Source: Ignavibacteriales bacterium (GTDB taxonomy: Bacteria > Bacteroidota > Ignavibacteria > Ignavibacteriales > Melioribacteraceae). From it: DNA of 6,956 nucleotides. The stretch spans positions 1 to 6,956 of the forward strand of contig JALWSN010000204.1 in the NCBI GenBank assembly GCA_027080245.1. The letters run 5' to 3'. Positions 1 to 6,317 of this stretch are shown piece by piece (position 1 is the stretch's first letter; every line of letters begins with the position of its first letter). The translations under genes and the position numbers were made by a program. The notes under the pieces were generated by a model, which searched no databases, was not told where the DNA came from, and saw only the letters and a list, made by a program, of their open reading frames with translations.

Positions 1-50
1 TAGGTTAATTATTTTGTATCTTTATTTTAATGATTAAGCAAATTTAAGAA

Positions 51-71
51 TTAATTTAATGTTAATTTAAT
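51..71. repeat. 11-bp-period tandem repeat upstream of the multicopper oxidase
   Basis: The ten bases TTAATTTAAT occur at 51-60 and again at 62-71, a spacing of 11 bp or about one helical turn. They lie 24-44 bases before the oxidase start codon in a leader of almost pure A and T. Such spacing would place two identical sites on the same face of the DNA, so an operator or a flexible A/T-rich promoter element is possible. In sequence this AT-rich it may also be chance. I found no convincing -35/-10 pair in 1-94 and no CueR-like or CopY-like dyad. Confidence 0.4.
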
Positions 72-94
72 TTTCAATAATAATCGAGATAAAA

Positions 95-1648
95 ATGGAC
101 CGGCGTAAATTTATTAAAGGCACGCTTTTAACTTCAGGCATTGTTGCGACAACGGGAATATTTCAAGCTTGTAAGAAGTATTCCGAAGTGGCGGCTAAGA
201 GAACAGAATCTTTTATGCCAGATTTAGAGTTTGATTTAATTTCAAAACAAGGCAAAGTAAATTTATTTCGTAATATTGAAACCGAAGTTTACCACTACGA
301 ATTTAAGCTTGTAAAAGGCAATACAACGAGTGTTCAAGAAATCAAAGATTCATATTTAGGCCCGATAATAAGGGTAAGAAAAGGGCAGAAAATAAGGGTT
401 AATTACAAAAATCAATTGAACGACGAATCAATTGTTCACTGGCATGGATTGCATCTTTCTGAAACAATGGATGGACATCCTCGTTACGCAATTGAAAAAA
501 ATCAAGAATATGTTTACGAATTTCAGGTGCTGAACAGAGCTGGAACATATTGGTTTCATCCTCATCCGCATGGAAAAACCGGTCCGCAAGTTTACGGTGG
601 TTTGGCGGGGTTGTTTATTGTTTCCGACGACGAAGAGAAATCAATTAATCTTCCCAAGGGTAGATATGACGTTCCACTTGTAATTCAGGACAGAACGTTT
701 AATTCCGACGGGCAGCTCGTTTATTTGCAGAATCCAATGGAAAAGATGATTGGTTTTCTGGGGAATCAAATTCTAATTAACGGAAAGCCGGACTTCAAAC
801 TGCAGGTCTCATCCGTAGCTTACAGGTTTAGGTTATTAAACGGTTCAAACTCGCGCATTTATAAAGTAGCTTTTTCGAACGGAATGCCGCTAACGGTAAT
901 TGGGACTGACGGCGGTTTATTAGAATCGCCAATAGTTAAGGATTATGTTGTTTTGGCGCCGGCAGAACGAATTGATTTGATTGTAGATTTTTCCGGAATG
1001 AAAATCGGCGATAAAGTTGAACTTGTAAGTTTACCTTTTCCGAATCCAAATATGAGCGGTGGAATGATGGGCGGAATGGGAAGTTTTTCGGGGTTGCCGA
1101 ACGGAAGTCCTCTGAAATTGGCGGAATTCAGAATAAATAAAATAGAAAAGGTAAATTACCGCTTGCCGAAAAGGCTTTCTTCTATTCCGCCGTTAAACAT
1201 TTCCGGCGCAATTAATGTGAATAATCCGCGAACATTTAGATTTGCAATGAGTAACATGAGCTGGACTATTAATGGGAGGACATTTGGAATGACCGAGGTA
1301 GCCTCCGACGAAAAGGTAAGGTTAAATACTACGGAAGTATGGGAATTTATCAATGGCGGCGGCAGAATGGGAATGATGGGTGGGATGATGCAAATGCCTC
1401 ACCCCGTTCACATTCACCAGCTACAGTTTAGAATAATTGAAAGAAGCGTTGGTAATTCGGCCTTGTGGGAAAGCTTAAAAGATGGTTTTGTTGACAACGG
1501 TTGGAAAGATAGCTTTTTGTTGTTGCCAGGAATGAGAGTTAAAGTATTGTTGAGTTTTAAAGATTACTCCGGCTTGTTTTTATACCATTGTCATAATCTG
1601 GAGCATGAAGATATGGGAATGATGCGAAATTATTTTATTTCATCCTGA
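95..1648 (+). CDS. CueO-like multicopper oxidase, Tat-exported, possible lipoprotein
   Basis: A 517-residue three-cupredoxin-domain oxidase, probably oxidising Cu(I) (or other small substrates) with reduction of O2 to water in the periplasm. All copper ligands can be placed by alignment to remembered CueO motifs: HWHG at 115-118 (T2 H115, T3 H117), HPHPHG at 155-160 (T3 H155 and H157), HPVHIH at 436-441 (T1 H436, T2 H439, T3 H441), and HCHNLEHEDMGMM at 498-510 (T3 H498 and H500, T1 C499 and H504, axial M509). The stretch after H159 (GKTGPQVYGGLAGL) also resembles CueO. The N-terminus has a twin-arginine leader (DRRKFIKG, 2-9), a hydrophobic segment to about 23 and FQAC at 23-26, a loose lipobox with C26. 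Met/Gly-rich stretches lie at 320-328 and 425-434. The ATG at 95 is chosen because the Tat motif follows at once; no good ribosome site precedes it. The gene is complete and appears monocistronic. SufI/CopA-type roles or broader phenol oxidase activity are alternatives. Confidence 0.93.
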   Translation: MDRRKFIKGTLLTSGIVATTGIFQACKKYSEVAAKRTESFMPDLEFDLISKQGKVNLFRNIETEVYHYEFKLVKGNTTSVQEIKDSYLGPIIRVRKGQKIRVNYKNQLNDESIVHWHGLHLSETMDGHPRYAIEKNQEYVYEFQVLNRAGTYWFHPHPHGKTGPQVYGGLAGLFIVSDDEEKSINLPKGRYDVPLVIQDRTFNSDGQLVYLQNPMEKMIGFLGNQILINGKPDFKLQVSSVAYRFRLLNGSNSRIYKVAFSNGMPLTVIGTDGGLLESPIVKDYVVLAPAERIDLIVDFSGMKIGDKVELVSLPFPNPNMSGGMMGGMGSFSGLPNGSPLKLAEFRINKIEKVNYRLPKRLSSIPPLNISGAINVNNPRTFRFAMSNMSWTINGRTFGMTEVASDEKVRLNTTEVWEFINGGGRMGMMGGMMQMPHPVHIHQLQFRIIERSVGNSALWESLKDGFVDNGWKDSFLLLPGMRVKVLLSFKDYSGLFLYHCHNLEHEDMGMMRNYFISS

Positions 1649-1653
1649 TTTTA

Positions 1654-1725
1654 AATCTCGGAAAAGTTGTTCGCTTATTTATTCGGTTTGCAAGTAGCTA
1701 CGTTGCATTTCCTTTTTTCGAGATT
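1654..1725. repeat. Long-range inverted repeat with nested hairpin after the oxidase gene
   Basis: AATCTCGGAAAAG at 1654-1666 can pair with TTTTTTCGAGATT at 1713-1725, giving 13 pairs of which two are G-T. Inside the 46-base loop, GCAA GTA at 1690-1696 faces TAC G TTGC at 1699-1706, forming a small hairpin of about six pairs with one bulged G, centred on the palindrome GTAGCTAC (1694-1701). It begins six bases after the oxidase stop codon (TGA 1646-1648). No U-tract follows, so it is not a standard intrinsic terminator; it could stabilise the 3' end of the oxidase mRNA or be a repeat remnant. Confidence 0.4.
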
Positions 1726-1807
1726 CATCCTGCATTGTAAAAAAACGCACGATAATTCTTAACACTAAAAGGTTTCTGAAAATTAAAGAGCGCAAAGGGG
1801 AAGAATT

Positions 1808-1840
1808 AATTATGAATGATGAATGTTGAATTATGAATGA
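1808..1840. repeat. Short direct repeat AATTATGAATGA, period 21
   Basis: The 12 bases AATTATGAATGA occur at 1808-1819 and 1829-1840, with a partial GATGAATG copy between them. The whole stretch is built from GAAT/ATGA words. From memory, similar ATGAATGATGAAT-type tracts recur in spacers of Ignavibacteria and Bacteroidota genomes, but only these two copies can be seen here. It does not have the inverted ends or flanking duplications of an insertion sequence. Confidence 0.55.
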
Positions 1841-1894
1841 AGGAAATAGTAAACAGGCAAAAAGGCTCAGAGGTTCAAAGGGAGACGATAACCG

Positions 1895-1916
1895 CTTAAG
1901 ACCTGTTACTTAAGAC
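1895..1916. repeat. 8-bp direct repeat CTTAAGAC
   Basis: CTTAAGAC is present at 1895-1902 and 1909-1916, 14 bp apart, and each copy contains the palindrome CTTAAG. It sits about 100 bases before the exporter start codon. It could be a pair of protein-binding half sites or another part of the spacer's repetitive make-up; nothing in the sequence decides between these. Confidence 0.35.
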
Positions 1917-2016
1917 TTAGTCCTTCTATTTCTCGCTTCCGGAAATGAATTTGGCTGATTTTGGTTCCATTATTTTTTATTATTGTTTTTTGAATTAAAT
2001 TTTTCTTAAAGGATAA

Positions 2017-3891
2017 ATGAGAACTTATTTAAGACTATTACAATTCGTAAAACCATATTGGCGTCACATTATTTTTTCGATTATCTTTACTATTTTTTAC
2101 GCTCTTTTAAACGGCGCTTCAATTTACTTAACCATTCCTCTTTTAGATACCCTATTTCAGCAAAACAAAGGCGGTGCGGTAGTAAAGCAACAATCAGCTC
2201 AACACGGAACAGCAATTTTACCGCATTGGCTTACCGATTGGGTGAATTCCCTTGTTTTGGCTTTCAAGCACTTTGTTTTTTCCGGCGATGTAACGGAAGT
2301 GTTATTGAAAATTTGCGTTCTTATTTTGCTTACGTTTTTGGGAAAGAATATTTTCGGCTATTTGCAGGCGTATTTTTTAGCGTACGTAGAACAGGGAGTA
2401 ATTAAGGACATCCGAAACAAAGTTTACGCCCATCTTCACAAACTGCCGATGAGTTTTTTTAAGAACGAAAAGACCGGTAATTTAATTTCCAGAATCACGA
2501 ACGACGTTAATGTAATTCAACAAAGCGTTTCGGTAATATTTTTGAACATGGTTCGCGAACCCCTTACCATTATTGTGTTTCTGGGCATTGCAATTTCAAT
2601 AAGTTTTAAATTAACAGTTTTTTCGATTGTAATTCTTCCTTTTTCGATTTCGATAATAGCTTACATTGGTAACATTCTGCGTAAGCAAAGTTTTCTTCTT
2701 CAACAAAAAATGGCGGACATTACAACGGTTCTGCACGAAACAATAACAGGCGTTAAGATTGTTAAAGCATTCGGAATGGAGGAATACGAAAACGCAAAGT
2801 TTCGCAAGGAGACGGATTCTTTTTTCAGACGAATTCTAAAAATGGTGCGGGTGCGGAACACTGCCAGCCCTACCACGGAATTTTTAAGCGTTCTTGTGGG
2901 GGTGGTTCTTATTTATTACGGCGGTCAGCTTGTTTTAAAAGAACATTCTTTACGGGCAAGCGAATTTCTTGGTTTCCTTTTTGCGATTTTTCAGTTAATG
3001 CCGCCAATTAAAGAATTAAGCAGTGTAAATAACAGAATTCAGGAATCGAGCGCGGCGGGCGATAGGATTTACCAGATTTTGGACATGGAGCCTTCGATTA
3101 AAAACGCACCCGACGCTATTGAGGTTAAGGAATTCCGGAATTCTATTGAATTTAAGAACGTCTCGTTCCATTACAGCGATTCCGAAGAATTGATTTTAAA
3201 AAACATTTCTTTCAAGGTGCGCAAAGGGGAAATAGTAGCCCTCGTAGGAAGCAGCGGCGCAGGCAAAACCACCCTCGTTGATTTGCTGCCCCGATTTTAC
3301 GATCCCACCGAAGGCTCGATTTTATTAGACGGAATTGATATTAGGAACATAAAGATAGAATCTTTACGGAAATTAATAGGCATTGTAACGCAGGAAATTA
3401 TTTTGTTTAACGAATCCATTAAGAACAATATTGCTTACGGACTTAAGGATTACCCCATTGAAAAAATAATTGAAGCCGCCAAAGCTGCAAACGCCCACGA
3501 TTTTATTAAGGAATTGCCTAATGGTTACGATACAGTAATAGGGGAAAAGGGAATCAAACTTTCCGGCGGGCAGAGGCAGCGCATTTCGATTGCGCGAGCG
3601 CTGTTAAAAAATCCGCCAATAATGATTTTCGACGAAGCTACTTCTTCGCTGGACAACGAGTCCGAAGCTTTGGTTCAGGAAGCAATTGAAAGATTAATGA
3701 CCGACCGCACTACTTTTGTTATTGCGCACAGATTAAGCACGATTAGAAATGCGGACAGAATTATTGTAATCGACAATGGCGTGATTGTTCAACAGGGCAG
3801 GCACAACGATTTAATGAAAAATAATGACGGCATTTACAAAAAACTTTACGATTTGCAATTCCGTCGCTTCGCTCTGGAATTAGAGGAATAA
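2017..3891 (+). CDS. MsbA-like ABC exporter (fused permease and ATPase half-transporter)
   Basis: A 624-residue inner-membrane half-transporter that should work as a homodimer, using ATP to flip or export a lipid-linked or hydrophobic substrate. The N-terminal membrane domain (about 1-340) has hydrophobic segments near 17-42, 95-125, 172-200, 203-222 and 285-335. The ATPase domain (about 375-624) is intact: A-loop Y386, Walker A GSSGAGKT 411-418, Q-loop Q459, signature LSGGQ 515-519, Walker B IMIFD with D539 and catalytic E540, D-loop SSLD 543-546 and H-loop H571. It is longer than the roughly 580 residues usual for MsbA, mainly from an enlarged first external loop of about 45 residues (48-92). 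AAAGGA at 2008-2013 lies only 3 bases before the ATG. The glycosyltransferase gene follows after 2 bases, which favours a lipid A-core or glycolipid flippase, although a multidrug exporter of the same family cannot be excluded. Confidence 0.93.
   Translation: MRTYLRLLQFVKPYWRHIIFSIIFTIFYALLNGASIYLTIPLLDTLFQQNKGGAVVKQQSAQHGTAILPHWLTDWVNSLVLAFKHFVFSGDVTEVLLKICVLILLTFLGKNIFGYLQAYFLAYVEQGVIKDIRNKVYAHLHKLPMSFFKNEKTGNLISRITNDVNVIQQSVSVIFLNMVREPLTIIVFLGIAISISFKLTVFSIVILPFSISIIAYIGNILRKQSFLLQQKMADITTVLHETITGVKIVKAFGMEEYENAKFRKETDSFFRRILKMVRVRNTASPTTEFLSVLVGVVLIYYGGQLVLKEHSLRASEFLGFLFAIFQLMPPIKELSSVNNRIQESSAAGDRIYQILDMEPSIKNAPDAIEVKEFRNSIEFKNVSFHYSDSEELILKNISFKVRKGEIVALVGSSGAGKTTLVDLLPRFYDPTEGSILLDGIDIRNIKIESLRKLIGIVTQEIILFNESIKNNIAYGLKDYPIEKIIEAAKAANAHDFIKELPNGYDTVIGEKGIKLSGGQRQRISIARALLKNPPIMIFDEATSSLDNESEALVQEAIERLMTDRTTFVIAHRLSTIRNADRIIVIDNGVIVQQGRHNDLMKNNDGIYKKLYDLQFRRFALELEE
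3882..3887 (+). promoter_or_regulatory. Ribosome binding site supporting a TTG start
   Basis: AGAGGA lies inside the last codons of the exporter gene, six bases before the TTG at 3894. It is a good Shine-Dalgarno match with normal spacing. No in-frame ATG or GTG is available before the conserved first beta strand of the glycosyltransferase, so this site decides the start. Its position makes translational coupling with the exporter likely. Confidence 0.7.
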
Positions 3892-3893
3892 AA

Positions 3894-4673
3894 TTGAACG
3901 GTGAATTAAAAATATCGTCGATTGTAATCGCCAAAAACGAAGAGCAAAATATTGCCCGTTGCATTGAAAGTCAATTGAATTGTGTTGACGAAATAATTGT
4001 TTTTGTGGACGAAACAACCACAGACAAGACCCTTGAGATTGCCAGGAATTTCGCGAAAGTAAAAGCCGAAACAGTGCGCTGGCGGGGCTTTGCGAAAACA
4101 AAACAAGCGGCGGTTAAAAAAGCTTGTTACGATTGGATTTTCTGGATTGACGCCGACGAAGCGGTTTCGGAAGAGCTTTGTAAAAGTTTGAATGAGTTTA
4201 AAAATAAAAAACCTGTTTTCGACGTTTACAAAATTCCCCGCAAGGCAAATTTTTTAGGCAAATGGATTAAACACGGCGGTTGGTATCCGGCTTACGTTGC
4301 ACGTTTGTTTAACAAGAACAAAGTTTCTTTTAATCTGAACGAAGTTCACGAAGGGCTTGATTTTACGGGACGAACGGGCATTTTGAACGGGGATTTACTT
4401 CATTTTACCGACCCGAACATTTTTCACTATTTTGAGAAGTTTAACCGCTACACAACTCTTGCCGCGAACGAACTTGCGGAAAAAAAAGGCAAGAAAACTT
4501 CGGCTCTGGATATTTTTTTTAGGCCCTCTTTTTTGTTCTTCAAAATGTTTATTTTAAAGGCTGGAATTTTAGATGGTTTTCACGGCTTTATTCTGGCTGT
4601 GTTTTCGTCCTTTTACGTCTTTGTTAAATATTTGAAAGTCTGGGAAATTAATAATTCTAACCTTTCGGAGTAG
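3894..4673 (+). CDS. Family 2 glycosyltransferase, WaaE/LgtF-like (LPS core type)
   Basis: A 259-residue GT-A fold enzyme that should transfer a sugar from a nucleotide donor to a lipid-linked or core oligosaccharide acceptor at the inner face of the membrane. Visible features in order: first beta strand ISSIVIAKNEE at 7-17; the nucleotide-binding segment VDEIIVFVDETTTDKT at 31-46; RWRGFAKTKQAA at 62-73; the metal/donor motif WIDADE at 84-89, with D86 and D88; GGWYPAYVARLFN at 128-140; and VHEG at 151-154, where E153 or H152 may be in the acceptor site. The C-terminal 200-240 is strongly hydrophobic and aromatic and likely sits in the membrane. Family resemblance is to the beta-1,4-glucosyltransferases of LPS core synthesis, known from memory. 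It starts at TTG, 2 bases after the exporter stop, so the two genes almost certainly share a message. Sugar and acceptor cannot be read from the sequence. Confidence 0.88.
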   Translation: MNGELKISSIVIAKNEEQNIARCIESQLNCVDEIIVFVDETTTDKTLEIARNFAKVKAETVRWRGFAKTKQAAVKKACYDWIFWIDADEAVSEELCKSLNEFKNKKPVFDVYKIPRKANFLGKWIKHGGWYPAYVARLFNKNKVSFNLNEVHEGLDFTGRTGILNGDLLHFTDPNIFHYFEKFNRYTTLAANELAEKKGKKTSALDIFFRPSFLFFKMFILKAGILDGFHGFILAVFSSFYVFVKYLKVWEINNSNLSE

Positions 4674-4690
4674 TTTCCTCAATATTTGCG

Positions 4691-4731
4691 AGTTTAGTCT
4701 CCAATTGAAATTAAACGTTAGAGACTGAATT
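4691..4731. other. 11-bp imperfect hairpin between the glycosyltransferase gene and nadK
   Basis: AGTTTAGTCTC at 4691-4701 can pair with GAGACTGAATT at 4721-4731: eleven pairs, two of them G-T, around a 19-base loop. It starts 17 bases after the glycosyltransferase stop. There is no U-run directly after it, so it is at best a weak terminator; a processing or mRNA-end structure is equally possible. It suggests that the exporter pair and nadK may be separate transcription units. Confidence 0.4.
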
Positions 4732-4746
4732 CCGGAAAAAGATTAA

Positions 4747-4760
4747 GAAAAATATTTTTC
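4747..4760. repeat. 14-bp perfect palindrome GAAAAATATTTTTC
   Basis: The sequence reads the same on both strands and lies 78 bases before the likely nadK start codon. An A-tract/T-tract palindrome could be an operator or a curved promoter element, but it is all A/T apart from its ends, and chance is a realistic explanation in this region. No convincing sigma-70 boxes were found beside it. Confidence 0.3.
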
Positions 4761-4837
4761 TATTAAGTCAAAAAAATAAAGTGTTCAATAAGTGTTTAAG
4801 TTTCAATAATGGATTAACAATTAAAGTTGAAATTCTA

Positions 4838-5722
4838 ATGATTCTTGGTCTGATTCCAAACACAACGAAAGTTAAAACCGTCAGAGCGGTAGAAGAGTTT
4901 GCTCGTAAACTAAGAAAAGCTAAAATCGATTTTTTAATAGACGATTCAATTGCTTCCGTTGGGTTAAGAAAAAGTTTTCCTTTCAAAAACTCACTTACTT
5001 CCGTCGCCGCCATTTGCTCTCAGTCGGATATGATTGTAAGTTTCGGAGGGGACGGCACTTTGCTAAACACGGCTTACCTTGCGCGTAAAAGCAACGTGCC
5101 TATTTTAGGGGTTAACTTTGGCAAGCTGGGATTTTTAGCCGAGTTCGATTTTGCAAAAATCGACAAGTTAATCGAAGACATTAAAAACAACAATCTTATT
5201 GTTGAAGAGAGAATGACTTTGGAAGCTGTGTGTATTGGAGAAAGGCGCTCGAAACTTTTTGCAGTTAACGACATTATTATTGATCGCGGCAAATGGCCTA
5301 AAATGATGGACATGACCTTGAAAATTGACGGGGATTACGTTTCTACGTTTTCAGCCGACGGAGTAATCGCCGCTACGCCTACCGGTTCAACCGGCTACTC
5401 GCTTTCAACAGGCGGACCGATTGTAAGCCCCAAAGCCGGCGCAATTACCCTGAACCCTATTTCGCCTCACATGCTTACAATGCGACCGTTGATCCTTTCA
5501 AGCAGTCAAATTATTACGGTTGAAGTTAAGTCTCATTATTCTAAGGTGCAGGTTAACTGCGACGGTCAACGGGTTAACTATTACAAACCGCCTATCAAAG
5601 TAATAATTCAAAAAGGGGAGCGCCCCGTAAAATTAGTTCACTCAAAATCCAGAAATTATTTCGATATTTTACGAGAAAAACTTTTCTGGGGATTGGATTT
5701 AAGAAACAACAAGGAGGTTTAA
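4838..5722 (+). CDS. nadK: NAD kinase
   Basis: A 294-residue cytoplasmic enzyme that phosphorylates NAD+ to NADP+, the only route to NADP(H) in most bacteria. Motifs, numbered from the ATG at 4838: SFGGDGTLL at 68-76 with the catalytic-type D72, VNFGKLGFLAE at 92-102, the NAD-ribose motif with N144 and D145 (Asp where many relatives have Glu), ADGVIAATPTGSTGYSLS at 173-190 and DGQ at 242-244. The length is normal for the family. The frame stays open upstream to a GTG at 4781, which would add 19 residues, but neither start has a good ribosome site, and NadK proteins typically begin right at the first beta strand as in MILGLIPNTTK, so the ATG is preferred. A 1-base overlap joins it to the next gene. 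Confidence 0.95.
   Translation: MILGLIPNTTKVKTVRAVEEFARKLRKAKIDFLIDDSIASVGLRKSFPFKNSLTSVAAICSQSDMIVSFGGDGTLLNTAYLARKSNVPILGVNFGKLGFLAEFDFAKIDKLIEDIKNNNLIVEERMTLEAVCIGERRSKLFAVNDIIIDRGKWPKMMDMTLKIDGDYVSTFSADGVIAATPTGSTGYSLSTGGPIVSPKAGAITLNPISPHMLTMRPLILSSSQIITVEVKSHYSKVQVNCDGQRVNYYKPPIKVIIQKGERPVKLVHSKSRNYFDILREKLFWGLDLRNNKEV
5711..5717 (+). promoter_or_regulatory. Consensus Shine-Dalgarno for the thioredoxin-like gene
   Basis: AAGGAGG lies in the last codons of nadK, four bases before the ATG at 5722. It is the strongest ribosome binding site in the window; most other genes here have weak ones. The stop and start codons overlap as TAATG, so ribosomes finishing nadK can restart at once. Confidence 0.8.
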
Positions 5723-6243
5723 TGAAACACAAAGTAAAATTCAATGTAATTTTCTTAGCGTTATTATTTGTTTTCAGCGGTATTCGCGCGCAATCTTGCA
5801 AACTAACGATTGACAAGCACACAAGTCAACCAATGTTGCTGGGAAAAGCAAATTATTCCGATTTGCAAGATTCAAATTTTGCGTGGTGGTTCAACGCCAA
5901 TTATCATTTGTACACAATAGATTCTTTAACGTTAAATAAAATTAAAAACAATATTCAAGATTACAAAATTGAAATTGTAATGGGTACCTGGTGCAGCGAT
6001 AGCAGAAGGGAAGTGCCAAGGGTATTTAAAATATTAGACTATTTGAACTATCCGAAAAACAAAGTTAAGCTTATAATGGTTAACAGAAACATGAGAGGTC
6101 TGGACGACGAAACGAAAGGTCTTGGTATTAGCAGAGTTCCGACAATAATTTTTCTAAAGAACGGCAAGGAAGTCGGGCGCATTACCGAATCGCCAAAAAC
6201 CACGCTCGAAAAGGACATGCTAAAAATATTAAGCAAAAAATAG
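5722..6243 (+). CDS. Exported thioredoxin-fold protein with a single active-site cysteine
   Basis: A 173-residue protein with a positively charged start, a hydrophobic core at 8-19 and a likely signal peptidase I site after IRA (23/24); because C26 follows as AQSC, lipid attachment is a weaker alternative. The mature part has a thioredoxin-like fold: a beta strand IEIVMGTW at 83-90, the active-site loop WCSDS at 90-94 followed by RREVP, a second strand VKLIMVN at 115-121, and the cis-proline loop RVPTIIF with P140. The usual CxxC is reduced to one cysteine (C91), which I recall as normal for a Bacteroidota family carrying WCGDS-like motifs. The only other cysteine is C26. It probably acts in the periplasm or at the cell surface on thiols or peroxides; the substrate is unknown. 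It is translationally coupled to nadK, and the transcript ends at the hairpin at 6318-6362. Confidence 0.82.
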   Translation: MKHKVKFNVIFLALLFVFSGIRAQSCKLTIDKHTSQPMLLGKANYSDLQDSNFAWWFNANYHLYTIDSLTLNKIKNNIQDYKIEIVMGTWCSDSRREVPRVFKILDYLNYPKNKVKLIMVNRNMRGLDDETKGLGISRVPTIIFLKNGKEVGRITESPKTTLEKDMLKILSKK

Positions 6244-6267
6244 TTCCGTTTAACGAAATTAAAACAT

Positions 6268-6275
6268 TTGCCAAT
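6268..6275. repeat. Extra copy of the terminator stem sequence TTGCCAAT
   Basis: TTGCCAAT here is identical to the start of the right arm of the terminator (6344-6351) and complementary to part of its left arm (ATTGGCAA, 6323-6330). On the plus-strand RNA it could therefore pair with the left arm and compete with formation of the terminator hairpin. Confidence 0.5.
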
Positions 6276-6317
6276 AGTAAATAATTTAGCCCGTCTAATA
6301 TTTAGAATATAAATAAT

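Larger units (their letters stand above)
1649..2016. other. 368-base intergenic spacer, no credible gene
   Basis: The spacer separates the oxidase from the exporter gene. Its left third contains a long-range inverted repeat (1654-1725). The middle, about 1790-1890, is markedly purine-rich on the plus strand and holds an ATTATGAATGA-type direct repeat and an AAAGGCTCAGAGGTTCAAAG-like stretch. Around 1895-1916 there is an 8-bp direct repeat, and the last 50 bases are T-rich, running into the ribosome site of the exporter. The longest plausible open frame here is a 26-codon one at 1833-1913 without a ribosome site. I read it as non-coding repeat-derived sequence plus the exporter's promoter region, but could not identify specific promoter boxes with usable spacing. 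Confidence 0.6.

Noticed and set aside
1156..1353. Minus-strand frame inside the oxidase gene
   Set aside because: It is antisense to conserved oxidase sequence and has no ribosome site or family resemblance.
1833..1913. 26-codon open frame starting with MNEGNSKQAKRL in the spacer
   Set aside because: There is no ribosome binding site, it starts inside a direct repeat, its composition is that of the repeat-like spacer, and nothing recognisable is encoded.
1940..1990. Bacteroidota-type promoter (TTTG and TAnnTTTG) before the exporter
   Set aside because: TTTG at 1950 and 1960 and a near match at 1978-1985 are present, but the spacings (24 and 14) do not fit the usual 19-21.
1649..2016. Insertion sequence or mobile element remnant
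   Set aside because: No transposase fragment, terminal inverted repeats or target-site duplication could be found; only short repeats are visible.
2058..2405. 115-codon open frame on the plus strand
   Set aside because: It lies fully inside the ABC exporter gene in another frame and has no recognisable domain; the exporter frame is intact.
3761..4106. Three overlapping minus-strand frames across the exporter/glycosyltransferase junction
   Set aside because: All are opposite well-supported coding sequence and carry Cys/Arg/Phe-rich translations typical of antisense shadow frames.
4781..4837. Upstream GTG start extending NAD kinase by 19 residues
   Set aside because: There is no ribosome site, the added residues do not resemble NadK, and the family normally begins at the strand encoded from 4838.
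4768..5313. Minus-strand frames opposite nadK
   Set aside because: They overlap the conserved NadK motifs on the other strand and show no recognisable protein features.
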